Shown here piece by piece: positions 53,783 through 62,797 of a stretch of 64,000 bases of DNA. The notes under the pieces are model-generated. The model was given only the letters and a program-made list of their open reading frames with translations, had not been told where the DNA came from and did no database searches. Each line of letters begins with the position of its first letter. Position 1 is the first letter of the stretch. The position numbers were made by a program, and so were the translations under genes. The stretch is from positions 1-64,000 of the forward strand of contig JAMOAY010000011.1 of NCBI GenBank assembly GCA_039908525.1, read 5' to 3'. Source of the stretch: Magnetaquicoccus sp039908525. GTDB taxonomy: Bacteria > Pseudomonadota > Magnetococcia > Magnetococcales > Magnetaquicoccaceae.

Positions 53783-56152
53783 ATGTCCATGGACACAACC
53801 CGGCCCAACATCCTGATTGTTGACAACAAACCGGCAGATCTGAAGGCGTTTCGCGCCCTCATCGAACCGATGGAAGCCCGTATCCTGGAAGCCTCGTCCG
53901 GCAACAACGCGCTCAGTCTGATGTTGGAGCATGAGATCGCCTTGGTGCTGCTGGAGGAGACTCTGCCCGGCATGGACGGTATCGAAATGGCGCGCATGGC
54001 ACAAAGATGGGACAAAACCAAAGCCATACCCATTCTGCTGATCACCACCTCGTGTCGAGAGGCCGCCCGTCGCCTCAGGGGTTGCCACGCCGCTGCCATT
54101 GATTATATCGAAAAACCCGTTGATGATGAACTGTTTCGTGCCAAGATCAACTGGTTGCTCGGCGTCCACAGGGCGCGGGCGGAGTCCGACAGGCTGCGCA
54201 GGGAGTACGAAGAGTTGGCGGCCAGCATCCCGGTTGGCATCTACAAGTTCCGCATCCGTGCCAACGGCAGCAGCTCTTTCGATTATGTCAGCGAACCCTT
54301 TTGCCGTCTTTTGGGACTGGAGCGCGCCCGGGTACTGCAAGACCCTGCCCATGCTTTGCAAACGGTCCATCCCGAAGAACAGGCCGATTTTACCCGTCTC
54401 AACCAGGAGGCCAGCAAAAAACAGGATCCGTTTTTATGGATCGGTCGTTTCCTGGTAGGGGGCAGGCTCCGTTGGATCCATATCCAGTCCGTTCCCCACC
54501 ATGCTCCCAACGGGGACAAGGTGCGGGATGGGGTTGTCATCGACATCACCGAGCGCAAGCTGCTTGAAAATGCCCTGAGAGACGCCAAAAGGGAGGCTGA
54601 GCAGGCCAATCAGGCCAAGAGCCGCTTCCTCGCCACCATGAGCCACGAGATCAGAACCCCCATGAATACCATCCTCGGCATGGGAGAGACCCTGTTGGAC
54701 TCACCCCGCATCTCCCGAAAGGAGAAGCAGCTTCTTGAAATTGCCAACCGGGCGGGCAATGCCCTCATGGCGTTGATCAACGATATCCTGGATCTTTCCA
54801 AGATCGAAGCGGGGCAGTTGAATCTGGAGGAGGTCACATTCTCTCCCGCAGAGGAGTCGCGCCAGGCGATGGCCATTGTCCGGGAGATTGCCCACGGAAA
54901 AGGGATCGATCTGGCCTGTTCCCTGAGTTCTGAACTGCCCTCTCATGTGCGCGGAGATCCGCAGCGTCTGCGTCAAATCCTGCTGAATCTGCTCAGCAAC
55001 GCGGTCAAATTTACCGAACGTGGGCATGTCCTGCTGTTGGTGGAGCCCCGCTCGGGCGAGCAAATCTGTTTTTCCGTGGCGGACACGGGCATCGGCATTC
55101 CGGAAGATCGGATCGACACCATTTTTCAGCCTTTTGTGCAGGCGGACGACTCCACCACCCGCCGTTTTGGTGGTACGGGCTTGGGTCTGAGCATCTGTTG
55201 CCAATTGGTCGAAAAGATGGGCGGGGAGATCTGGGCGGAGAGTCAGCTGGGCAAGGGCAGTGTGTTTCGCTTCACCGTTCGCCTGCCCTGGGTCTCGCCG
55301 CTCTCCGGCAGCTCCTCCGAACAGATCCCTGCCGCCCACCATGCAGCGGGAAGCCTGCCGGCAGGCGATGAAGGGCTGCGCATTCTGCTGGTGGATGATG
55401 TGGAGGACAACCGTCTGGTGGTCGAAACATTCCTCGAAAACACCCTCCATCACGTCGTGGGCGCGGCCAGCGGCACAGAAGCCATCACCCTGTTCGATGC
55501 CCACACCTTCGATTTGGTGCTCATGGACATGATGATGCCGGGCATGGACGGTCTGGAAGCCACCCGAAGGATTCGTGCCGCTGAAACAGCCCGACGCCTC
55601 ACCCGCACCCCGGTGGTGGCTCTGACGGCCAATGCCATGAAGGAAGATATCCGGGACGCCCTGGCGGCCGGCTGCGACCACCATCTATCCAAACCTTTGC
55701 GACGTTCCAGCCTGTTGGAGGTGATCGCCCTTTTCGCCAGACGGCTCCCCCTGGCGGAAACGGGCACCGGCCCAGCCCCGCACCTCAGGGCCGAGTCGGT
55801 ACCGGAGGCCATCCACGCCCAGACACTGGCGCAGCTGCAAAGCGAAACCGGCGCGGGGTTCGATCGGGTGCTCACCCTGTTTCTCAACAATTTGCCCGGT
55901 CGCATCGAATCACTGTCCAGTGCGTGGCGGGCACACGACATGGAGGCGTTGAAGCAGACTGCCCACAAATTGAAAGGAACTTCAGCCACCTTTGGAGCGC
56001 AGCGGTTTGCCGGACTCTGTCTCCGCCTGGAGCAGCAGATTGCACAAGGCGCTGCATCCGCGCCCCTCCAGGAGATCATGGAGGAGATCCTGGCAGAGGG
56101 CGGACGGGTTCAACAGGCCCTGCAGCGTCTTGTACGATCCGCCAAGCCGTAA
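53783..56152 (+). CDS. Receiver-PAS-hybrid histidine kinase-receiver-HPt protein
   Basis: A 789-residue protein without membrane segments. The first receiver (about 1-125) looks degenerate: the expected acid pair is DN (ILIVDNKP) and the phospho-Asp position reads LLEETLPGMDG, with Glu for Asp. A PAS domain follows (about 140-265), then SHEIRTP near 286, the ATPase (DTGIGI, GGTGLGLSI), a canonical receiver with LVLMDMMMPGMDG near 578 and an HPt with AHKLKG near 727. The ATG at 53783 follows AGGGGAGA, 36 bases after the previous gene. The pseudo-receiver may sense rather than be phosphorylated. Confidence 0.92.
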   Translation: MSMDTTRPNILIVDNKPADLKAFRALIEPMEARILEASSGNNALSLMLEHEIALVLLEETLPGMDGIEMARMAQRWDKTKAIPILLITTSCREAARRLRGCHAAAIDYIEKPVDDELFRAKINWLLGVHRARAESDRLRREYEELAASIPVGIYKFRIRANGSSSFDYVSEPFCRLLGLERARVLQDPAHALQTVHPEEQADFTRLNQEASKKQDPFLWIGRFLVGGRLRWIHIQSVPHHAPNGDKVRDGVVIDITERKLLENALRDAKREAEQANQAKSRFLATMSHEIRTPMNTILGMGETLLDSPRISRKEKQLLEIANRAGNALMALINDILDLSKIEAGQLNLEEVTFSPAEESRQAMAIVREIAHGKGIDLACSLSSELPSHVRGDPQRLRQILLNLLSNAVKFTERGHVLLLVEPRSGEQICFSVADTGIGIPEDRIDTIFQPFVQADDSTTRRFGGTGLGLSICCQLVEKMGGEIWAESQLGKGSVFRFTVRLPWVSPLSGSSSEQIPAAHHAAGSLPAGDEGLRILLVDDVEDNRLVVETFLENTLHHVVGAASGTEAITLFDAHTFDLVLMDMMMPGMDGLEATRRIRAAETARRLTRTPVVALTANAMKEDIRDALAAGCDHHLSKPLRRSSLLEVIALFARRLPLAETGTGPAPHLRAESVPEAIHAQTLAQLQSETGAGFDRVLTLFLNNLPGRIESLSSAWRAHDMEALKQTAHKLKGTSATFGAQRFAGLCLRLEQQIAQGAASAPLQEIMEEILAEGGRVQQALQRLVRSAKP

Positions 56153-56168
56153 CGACCGGTAGGGCTTC

Positions 56169-56801
56169 TCAGCCGGGCCGACTGCGGGTCACGGCATATC
56201 GGCCCCGACTGTGTCCACGCAGAACTTCCCGCACGATCTCTTTCAACCGCTCGTAAGGGGTCGGCTTGTGCAACACCTCCACATCATCCGGCACCCCCCC
56301 CTGAATGGCAATCTGCTGATCATCCATGCCTGTCACCACGACAAGACGCGGGGTATTGAGATCGGGCACATCCCGGAGGCTTTTGAGCATCTGGAACCCA
56401 TCCATGGAGGGCATCATCAGATCCGTGATGATCACGGCGGGTCGGTGGAGTCCGGCATGGATCAGCCCCTCGAAACCGTTTCCCGCCACCACCAGGCGGA
56501 TGGGCCACCCCCAGTTGGCGACCACGGCCTTGGCAATCTCTTGCAGTTCCAGGTCATCTTCGACCAACAGGAGGGTGATGGCCGGCTGGTCAGACTCAAG
56601 CAGCTCCTCTTGACGCTTTTCCAGGAGCTGGTTAATGGAACTCATCGGAATACGGAAATGCCCACCCGCCGTCTTCCAGAATTTGATCGCGCCCCGATCC
56701 ATCCAGTAATGGATGGTGCGTTGGGAAACTCCCAGCAGTCGTGCCGCCTTGGAGGTGGTGACCACACTGCCCGCAGTATCGTCAGACTGTTGAATATTCA
56801 T
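56169..56801 (-). CDS. Excisionase/MerR-type HTH protein with receiver domain
   Basis: A 210-residue response regulator of uncommon order: the DNA-binding part is N-terminal. TTSKAARLLGVSQRTIHYWM and DRGAIKFWKTAGGHFRI match the winged HTH_17 (BldC/excisionase-like) pattern. After a short helical linker the receiver starts ITLLLVEDDLE, with VIITDLMMPSMDG as phosphoacceptor and VLHKPTPYERL carrying the Lys. It is the only minus-strand gene of the signalling island, convergent with one kinase and divergent from the cytidylate-kinase-like gene. Direct repeats at 56875-56919 upstream could be its operator. Confidence 0.85.
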   Translation of the reverse strand: MNIQQSDDTAGSVVTTSKAARLLGVSQRTIHYWMDRGAIKFWKTAGGHFRIPMSSINQLLEKRQEELLESDQPAITLLLVEDDLELQEIAKAVVANWGWPIRLVVAGNGFEGLIHAGLHRPAVIITDLMMPSMDGFQMLKSLRDVPDLNTPRLVVVTGMDDQQIAIQGGVPDDVEVLHKPTPYERLKEIVREVLRGHSRGRYAVTRSRPG

Positions 56802-56874
56802 AGCAATTTCACCGAATGACCAGGAGAGACTGACACCTACAACCAGCTGCTTGCAACGACATCTTGCAAAAAGA

Positions 56875-56919
56875 GCAAATCAAGAAGATGATAGAGCAAT
56901 GGTAAACGCAAATCAAGAA
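56875..56919. repeat. Direct repeat GCAAATCAAGAA, two copies 33 bp apart
   Basis: Two perfect 12-bp copies (56875-56886 and 56908-56919) start 33 bases apart, about three helical turns, in the divergent promoter region between the HTH-receiver gene and the cytidylate-kinase-like gene. Same-face direct repeats are a usual binding arrangement for MerR/BldC-type HTH proteins. They are a candidate operator. Confidence 0.6.
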
Positions 56920-56955
56920 TTTTCAAAAAAAATCAGTGACAGGAAAGATTTTTTC

Positions 56956-56988
56956 TTGCAATCTGTGCAGAAATTGAAAACAATATAG
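56956..56988 (+). promoter_or_regulatory. Promoter-like element shared with 48174-48206 (copy B)
   Basis: TTGCAATCTGTGCAG, then AAATTG and AAAACAATATAG, the second copy of the element ahead of the first hybrid kinase. It lies 100 bases before the start of the cytidylate-kinase-like gene and 37 bases after the direct repeats. Confidence 0.55.
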
Positions 56989-57087
56989 TCGGTGGTCTGC
57001 GGACATGGCGCTCAGGCTCACCGCATGCGTTCCACCAGGCACCGTCTCATCAACACAACACTTTATCATTGTTACGGAGAGATCGTT

Positions 57088-58287
57088 ATGGAGACCAGCG
57101 TCGGTATCAGCAGTATGGTGAAATCGAGCCTTTTCGCCACCTCCGCCAAAGAGGCCGGCGCGGGAGAGAAGCGGCCGGTGGTCGTCACCGTCTCGCGCAA
57201 TTTTGGCTCGAATGGGGGCAGGATTGCCGAACTGTTGGCAGAACGCCTCCATGTGCCCTGTTATGGCCATTCGATGATCGACGAGTTGATCAGCAAGACC
57301 CATACCACCAAGAAGCTGATGTCGCTTATGGACGAAAAGCTTCCGCGACCGATCGACAACTTTATCTATTCCCTCTTTGTAGGTCCAGAACAGTCCGTAT
57401 CCAGCTACTACAAGAACATCATCAAGGCGGTTCTGGGTATCTCCCGGGAGGGAGGGGTCATTGTTGGGCGCGGGGCACGGCTGATCCTGGCCCAGTATCC
57501 CCATGTTTTTCGGATCCATATCGAGGGATCGAGCGAAGTTTGCATCAAGCGGGTCGCACAACGGGAGGGGATCAGCCTGGAGGAGGCCAAGCGTAAAATT
57601 GCCGACGTGGAGAGGGAGAGATCCCGCTTTCTGAAAGGGCTGTACAAACGCTACCCGAACAACCGGACCTACTACGACATGGTCATCAACTCCGACAGGA
57701 TCGATCCGCAGCATGCCGTGGATATCCTTGTCACCGCCATGGAGAAGATGGGTTTTCTTGCTGCGGATCATGCGCGGGAGGCATCGCACGCACACGCTGG
57801 ACTGACCACCCTGCCGCTCCCCGCCAGACAGCAACGCCCGGAACGCCCCCTTCATGCCGGCCTGAACTTTTTGATCGTCGAGGACGAGGCAGAGTTCTTT
57901 GCAATCATCCAAGGCTGGCTGTCCAATTTCGTGGGCACCAAGGAGGCTGCACTCAAAGCGCCCTCGTTGCAGTTGACCCATGCCGCCACGTTCCGGGAGG
58001 CAGAGAGTTTCCTGGCGCAGCAAAAATATGATTTGATCCTGCTGGACCTCAATCTGTCCGACAGTCATGGTTACGACGAGACCTTTGTCCGCATGAATCA
58101 GAAGATGCTCGACACCCCCATTATCGTCTTTACCGGGCTGGATGATGAGCAGAAGGCGGCCCAGGCCGTGGAAGATGGCGCCCAGGATTATCTGGTCAAG
58201 GGACAGGTCAACAAAAAGACACTGGTCCGCTCCATCCGGCAGGCATTGTCGCGCTACCGGATCATGAGGGCCTATGCCCGGAGGTGA
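57088..58287 (+). CDS. Cytidylate-kinase-like domain fused to a receiver domain
   Basis: A 399-residue fusion. Residues about 28-225 match the cytidylate kinase-like family 2: VVVTVSRNFGSNGG (P-loop-like), CYGHSMIDELI, REGGVIVGRGARLIL, RIHIEGSSEVCIKRV, and YYDMVINSDRID. Residues about 260-390 are a full receiver: FLIVEDEAEF, phosphoacceptor LILLDLNLSDSHG, and DYLVKGQVNK with the Lys. The ATG at 57088 follows CGGAGAG. Family-2 domains are poorly characterised. The fusion suggests phosphorylation-controlled nucleotide or protein phosphotransfer, but that is inference. It is followed by a lone receiver and an HPt protein. Confidence 0.85.
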   Translation: METSVGISSMVKSSLFATSAKEAGAGEKRPVVVTVSRNFGSNGGRIAELLAERLHVPCYGHSMIDELISKTHTTKKLMSLMDEKLPRPIDNFIYSLFVGPEQSVSSYYKNIIKAVLGISREGGVIVGRGARLILAQYPHVFRIHIEGSSEVCIKRVAQREGISLEEAKRKIADVERERSRFLKGLYKRYPNNRTYYDMVINSDRIDPQHAVDILVTAMEKMGFLAADHAREASHAHAGLTTLPLPARQQRPERPLHAGLNFLIVEDEAEFFAIIQGWLSNFVGTKEAALKAPSLQLTHAATFREAESFLAQQKYDLILLDLNLSDSHGYDETFVRMNQKMLDTPIIVFTGLDDEQKAAQAVEDGAQDYLVKGQVNKKTLVRSIRQALSRYRIMRAYARR

Positions 58288-58354
58288 TCCGTAACACCCG
58301 ACCCACACAGATGCTCCTGAGCGCGTGGTGTTCTCTTTTACGAGGTCAACGGAC

Positions 58355-58759
58355 ATGTCCCGCATCCTGGTCGTAGACGATGACGAAATCATGAGGACGT
58401 TTCTGGTCGCCATCTTGCGCTATGTCGGCTACACAGTGACAGAGTCGGACAATGGTCTGAGCGGATTGAAACGGTTGCAAACCGATCCGGCAGACCTGGT
58501 GATCACGGACATTTTTATGCCGGAAATGGATGGTCTGGATCTGCTGACTGAAATTCTGCGCAACCATCCGGACAGCAAGATCATTGCCATCTCCGGTGGC
58601 TACAGGGCCATGAATGCGCAATTGACCCTGAAGATGGCGCAGGGGCTCGGGGCAATCGATATCATTGCCAAACCTTTCCAGACATCGGCCGTACTCAAAC
58701 AGGTTGCACGAGCCCTGCACGCCTCCGACACCCCAGCCAGAAGAGAGGTGGAGCGATGA
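58355..58759 (+). CDS. Single-domain response regulator
   Basis: A 134-residue lone receiver: RILVVDDDEIM, phosphoacceptor LVITDIFMPEMDG, and IIAKPFQTSAVL with the conserved Lys. The ATG at 58355 is preceded by GAGGT. There is no output domain, so it likely passes phosphate on, as CheY/Spo0F-type proteins do. Its stop codon overlaps the start of the HPt gene (ATGA), suggesting they work as a pair. Confidence 0.93.
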   Translation: MSRILVVDDDEIMRTFLVAILRYVGYTVTESDNGLSGLKRLQTDPADLVITDIFMPEMDGLDLLTEILRNHPDSKIIAISGGYRAMNAQLTLKMAQGLGAIDIIAKPFQTSAVLKQVARALHASDTPARREVER

Positions 58760-59250
58760 ACATTTTTCGACCCGAGCAGGAAACCGATGGCACGCAACAT
58801 GAATCTCGCATGACAGACACAAGAGGTACGGCGGAAGATGCTCCGGAACGTGACGACCCAGAGGAGCTGGATCTGACTCGGCTTGCCGAGATGAGGCAGG
58901 AACTGGGCGACAATTTCCTGATGGTTATGCAGCTGTTTCAGAGCGGCATGCTGGCCCGACCTGAAAAAATCAGCCAGGCATTCGCGGCCAGCGATCCGGA
59001 GCTGCTGGCCAGAGAAAGCCACTCCTTCAAGAGCGTCTGCAGGCAGCTGGGACTGCTGCGCATGGGAGCCTTGGCCGCCAGCCTGGAGTCCATGGGCCGG
59101 GCCGGCACATTGGAGGGTGTCGCCCCTTTGGTCGAGCAATTGCTTGCTTCCGGCGCCTGGGCCCATCACGCCTTGAAAAAATATTGTTCTGTACGCCACG
59201 CACCCCCTCCTTTCTTCGAGAAGGCTGCCCGGACCTCTCCGCAGGAATGA
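58756..59250 (+). CDS. HPt-domain phosphotransfer protein
   Basis: A 164-residue mostly helical protein. Residues about 38-130 form an HPt domain: LTRLAEMRQELGDNFLMVMQ, then the phospho-His motif ESHSFKSVCRQLG (a variant of AHxLKGxxxxxG), MGALAASLESMGR. Residues 1-37 are polar and probably disordered. With the preceding receiver it could form the mobile shuttle of the phosphorelay encoded around it. Confidence 0.85.
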   Translation: MNIFRPEQETDGTQHESRMTDTRGTAEDAPERDDPEELDLTRLAEMRQELGDNFLMVMQLFQSGMLARPEKISQAFAASDPELLARESHSFKSVCRQLGLLRMGALAASLESMGRAGTLEGVAPLVEQLLASGAWAHHALKKYCSVRHAPPPFFEKAARTSPQE

Positions 59251-59288
59251 GGCGTGTTGCAAGACAGACCGTTACCGGGGGGAGACCG

Positions 59289-60221
59289 ATGCAAGACAGC
59301 GACAGCTCCAGCAATCCACGCATTCTTGTCGCAGACGATGATGAGTGCATGTTGGCGGTATTGGCGAGGTTCCTGAAAAAAAATGGCTATGAGGTACTCA
59401 AAACCCGGGATGGCCAGGGGGCCATTCATCTGTTTGCCCAGGCATCTCCGGACATGATTTTGCTGGATGTCAGCATGCCGGTCATGGATGGCTTTTCGGC
59501 CTGCGATATCATCCGGAAACTGCCGGGTGGCGCGCGTGTTCCCATCGTCATGATGACCGGGCTGTCTGACGACCAATCCGTGGATCAGGCCTTTGCCGCA
59601 GGGGCGGACGACTATGTCACCAAACCCATTCACTGGGCCGTCCTGCGGCAGCGCATCCGCCTGCTCATGGAACGTCGCAAGGCGGAGGCAACCATCCGCC
59701 ATCAAGCAACCTTCGATGGTTTGACGGACCTGCCCAATCGCAATCTGTTCATGGACCGTCTGGAGCGGGCCATCTCCCTGGCGCGCCGCAATCGGGAAAA
59801 TATTGCCGTCCTGTTCATTGACCTGGACCATTTCAAGGAGGTCAACGACACGCTGGGACACGCGGCCGGTGACGAGTTGCTGCTCCAGGTTGCCAACCGT
59901 TTGAAAGAGTGTGTGCGTCATTCCGACACGGTGGCCCGCATGGGAGGGGATGAATTTACCATGATCCTCTCCAGTGTCACGTTGCCCCTGGATCCGGAAA
60001 TGGTGGCGTGCAAGGTTTTGTCCAGCTTGTCGCAGCCGTTTGATCTGCACGGACATGCAGCAACCATTTCCGGCAGTGTGGGAATCACCCTGTTCCCCCA
60101 GGATTGCACCACCCTGGATGCCCTCCTCAAGCATGCCGATCACGCCATGTATATGGCAAAACGGGCGGGCAAGAACTGCTTCAGGTTTTTCCACGCCCTG
60201 GAGCACGGCCCAACGGGGTAG
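59289..60221 (+). CDS. Receiver-GGDEF diguanylate cyclase
   Basis: A 310-residue PleD/WspR-like protein. The receiver begins RILVADDDECM with phosphoacceptor MILLDVSMPVMDG near residue 57 and DYVTKPIHW. The GGDEF domain (about 145-300) has DGLTDLPNRNLF, FIDLDHFKEVND and the intact active-site MGGDEF near residue 218. An inhibitory I-site RxxD (RHSD) lies five residues before it. The enzyme should make cyclic di-GMP when phosphorylated. The ATG at 59289 follows GGGGGGAG. It is the c-di-GMP output of this island. Confidence 0.94.
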   Translation: MQDSDSSSNPRILVADDDECMLAVLARFLKKNGYEVLKTRDGQGAIHLFAQASPDMILLDVSMPVMDGFSACDIIRKLPGGARVPIVMMTGLSDDQSVDQAFAAGADDYVTKPIHWAVLRQRIRLLMERRKAEATIRHQATFDGLTDLPNRNLFMDRLERAISLARRNRENIAVLFIDLDHFKEVNDTLGHAAGDELLLQVANRLKECVRHSDTVARMGGDEFTMILSSVTLPLDPEMVACKVLSSLSQPFDLHGHAATISGSVGITLFPQDCTTLDALLKHADHAMYMAKRAGKNCFRFFHALEHGPTG

Positions 60222-60352
60222 GACCGTCCCGCCTTCCGGGTAGACTGTTTCCCCATGCATGCGAAACGATTCCGGGGGGCTTCAGGCAGAATGGAGGGGC
60301 AACCACATGTTTCAACCGGGCCCAGGCCCTGCCTGCAAAGATCGGAAAAGAG

Positions 60353-62797
60353 ATGGTAAACTTTCGTTTCTCAGTACCACCATGGGTTGTCCCGGCTTTA
60401 CTGGTCACATTGGGATATGTCATCACGGGTCGCTTCGGTCTGTCCATCCCTTCGGTCGGGGAACATATCACCCTGATCTGGATGCCAGCCGGCATTGCGG
60501 TGGCGGCGCTGTTGCGCTGGGGGAACCACTTCTGGCCGGCCGTCTGGCTCGGCGCATTTCTGGTCAATCTGGACATTGGATCGTCCGTACCGCTGGCGAC
60601 CGGCATCGCCGCAGGCAATACACTGGGGGCGTTGTTGACGGCATCCTGGTTGCGTCGGGTCAATTTTCATTGGGAGTTTGATTACAAGCTGGATGTTGTA
60701 TGGCTGGTTGTGGCCGCCATGGCGGGCATGTCCGTGTCGGCAACCGGCGGCGTCCTCCTCCTCTGGCTGAGTGACCTCCTGCCCAGGACCCATCCGGGTC
60801 ATGCCTGGTTTGCCTGGTGGATGGGCGATACCATCGGCGTACTCCTGGCGGCACCCCTGTTGATTGCTCTCTCCCAGAGAACGTGTCGGTTTTTTCACCA
60901 GAGACCGCTGGAAATCGTGATTGTATCGCTCATCCTGCTGGCCCTGAACTGGTTCATCTTCCTCTCGTCCGCTTCCCTCACCCTGGCTTTTATTCCCGTG
61001 CTGGTGGTCATGTGGGCCTCCCTGCGTTTTGGGGTGATCGGAGCCTCCATGGCCGTGCTGGTGGACGCGGTACTCTCTGCCTGGGGGACGGCCATCGGGC
61101 ACGGTCCGTTCCATTTAAATGGAAAGCACAACCTGATGATCCTGTGGATTTATATCCTGACCCACACCGTCGTCAGCCTGGTCATTACGGCACTGCGCGC
61201 CGAAAACAGGCGCCACGAAACGCAGACGCAGGAGGCTTACCAGAGACTGAACAAGATCGCCTCCCGCCTGCCCGGGCTCATCTACCAGTTCCGCTTGCGA
61301 CCCGATGGCAGCGCCTCTCTCCCCTACGCCAGCCAGGCCATGGCCACCATATACCGGATGGCACCCGAAATGGTACATGAGGATGCCACGCCCGTCCTGC
61401 GGCTTACCCATCCGGACGACTACGCAACGGTCATGGCCTCCATTCATCGCTCTGCTCAAACCCTCACACCCTGGCAGCAGGAGTTCCGGGTACGCCATCC
61501 GGATGGTAGCGAACGCTGGTTGTTCGGTGATTCCGTACCGGAAAGAGAGGCGGATGGCTCCACCCTCTGGCACGGATTTCTGACCGACATCACAGCCCAG
61601 AAAGAGGCTCAGCTTGAGATGACCCGTGCCAAGGAACAGGCAGAAGCCGCCAACCGGGCCAAAAGCGATTTTCTCTCGGCCATGAGCCACGAAATTCGCA
61701 CGCCCATGAACATCATCCTTGGCATGAGTGATGTCGTGCTGGACACTCCATTAAGCAGGGAACAGAAGCACTACATGACGATGCTGCGGAACGCCGGCAC
61801 CAATCTGCTGCAGTTGATCAATGATTTGTTGGATCTGGGCCGTGTCGAAGCCGACAGGTTGCGCATTGCTGAAGAGCCTGTCCAGATACGACAGGAGTTG
61901 AATGAAGTCATTGAAATGTTTCAGTTGTTGGCCAAGAAAAAAGGGATCTCCCTGGAACTCAGGGTGGACCCACGTCTGCCGGAACAGTTTCTTTCCGACC
62001 CCCTGCGCTTTCGCCAGTGTCTGTTCAACCTGATCGGCAATGCCATAAAATTTACCGAATACGGCTGGGTGGTGGTGGATGTTGGCCAGGATGACAATCA
62101 TCCCCCCGGGCTGCAATGCACCGTTTCTGACAGTGGCATCGGTATCCGGGCGGATGATCTGGAAAAGATCTTTGAAAAATTCAGACAGTCCGATGCGGGC
62201 ATTTCCAGGCGTTTTGGAGGAACGGGTCTCGGTCTGTCCCTGACCAGGCGGTTGTTACACAAAATGGGTGGGCACATCCGGGTGGAGAGTGTGTTCGGCC
62301 AGGGCAGCCGGTTTCATTTCACTCTGCCCTTGCGCGTTGTGCCCATCGAACAACCTGTTGTCATCCCGACAGAGACCCCACCGGCACCCGTCGCGGAGTG
62401 CCGACCATTACGGATCCTGCTGGTGGAAGACGGGGAGGAAAACCGTGCCTTGATCGACATCTACCTGTCGCACACCCCCCATCAACTGACCATGGCCTGC
62501 CACGGTGCAGAAGGGGTGCAGCGCGTTCAGGAGGCCCCGTTTGACCTGGTGCTGATGGATATCGAGATGCCTGTGATGAATGGACTGCAGGCAACGGCCA
62601 TGATTCGGGAATGGGAGCGGAGCACCGGGAAGAAACCACTGCGGATCCTCTCCCTGTCTGCGCACACCATGGCAGGGGATGCCACACATTTTTGTGCAAA
62701 CGGTTTTGACGAATGTTTGAGCAAACCGATCAATAAACAGACCCTGTTGTCTGCGCTGGCCCGCCATGGTGAACACATAACCGCCAGCGGTCACTAA
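60353..62797 (+). CDS. MASE1-type hybrid sensor histidine kinase
   Basis: An 814-residue membrane kinase. Residues 1-290 form a MASE1 sensor of about eight membrane segments, with the diagnostic WMPAGIAVAALLRWG and WWMGDTIGVLL. A PAS domain (about 305-430) leads to SHEIRTP near 445, ATPase (DSGIGI, GGTGLGLSL) to about 660, and a receiver with LVLMDIEMPVMNG near 733. MASE1 is frequent in kinases and diguanylate cyclases but its ligand is unknown. The ATG at 60353 follows GGAAAAGAG. The end overlaps the convergent Sco gene by four bases. Confidence 0.92.
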   Translation: MVNFRFSVPPWVVPALLVTLGYVITGRFGLSIPSVGEHITLIWMPAGIAVAALLRWGNHFWPAVWLGAFLVNLDIGSSVPLATGIAAGNTLGALLTASWLRRVNFHWEFDYKLDVVWLVVAAMAGMSVSATGGVLLLWLSDLLPRTHPGHAWFAWWMGDTIGVLLAAPLLIALSQRTCRFFHQRPLEIVIVSLILLALNWFIFLSSASLTLAFIPVLVVMWASLRFGVIGASMAVLVDAVLSAWGTAIGHGPFHLNGKHNLMILWIYILTHTVVSLVITALRAENRRHETQTQEAYQRLNKIASRLPGLIYQFRLRPDGSASLPYASQAMATIYRMAPEMVHEDATPVLRLTHPDDYATVMASIHRSAQTLTPWQQEFRVRHPDGSERWLFGDSVPEREADGSTLWHGFLTDITAQKEAQLEMTRAKEQAEAANRAKSDFLSAMSHEIRTPMNIILGMSDVVLDTPLSREQKHYMTMLRNAGTNLLQLINDLLDLGRVEADRLRIAEEPVQIRQELNEVIEMFQLLAKKKGISLELRVDPRLPEQFLSDPLRFRQCLFNLIGNAIKFTEYGWVVVDVGQDDNHPPGLQCTVSDSGIGIRADDLEKIFEKFRQSDAGISRRFGGTGLGLSLTRRLLHKMGGHIRVESVFGQGSRFHFTLPLRVVPIEQPVVIPTETPPAPVAECRPLRILLVEDGEENRALIDIYLSHTPHQLTMACHGAEGVQRVQEAPFDLVLMDIEMPVMNGLQATAMIREWERSTGKKPLRILSLSAHTMAGDATHFCANGFDECLSKPINKQTLLSALARHGEHITASGH

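Noticed and set aside
56930..56970. Sigma-54 promoter, because TTGC is present in the shared element
   Set aside because: No GG lies at the required distance of ten bases before the GC in either copy; a sigma-70-like reading fits better.
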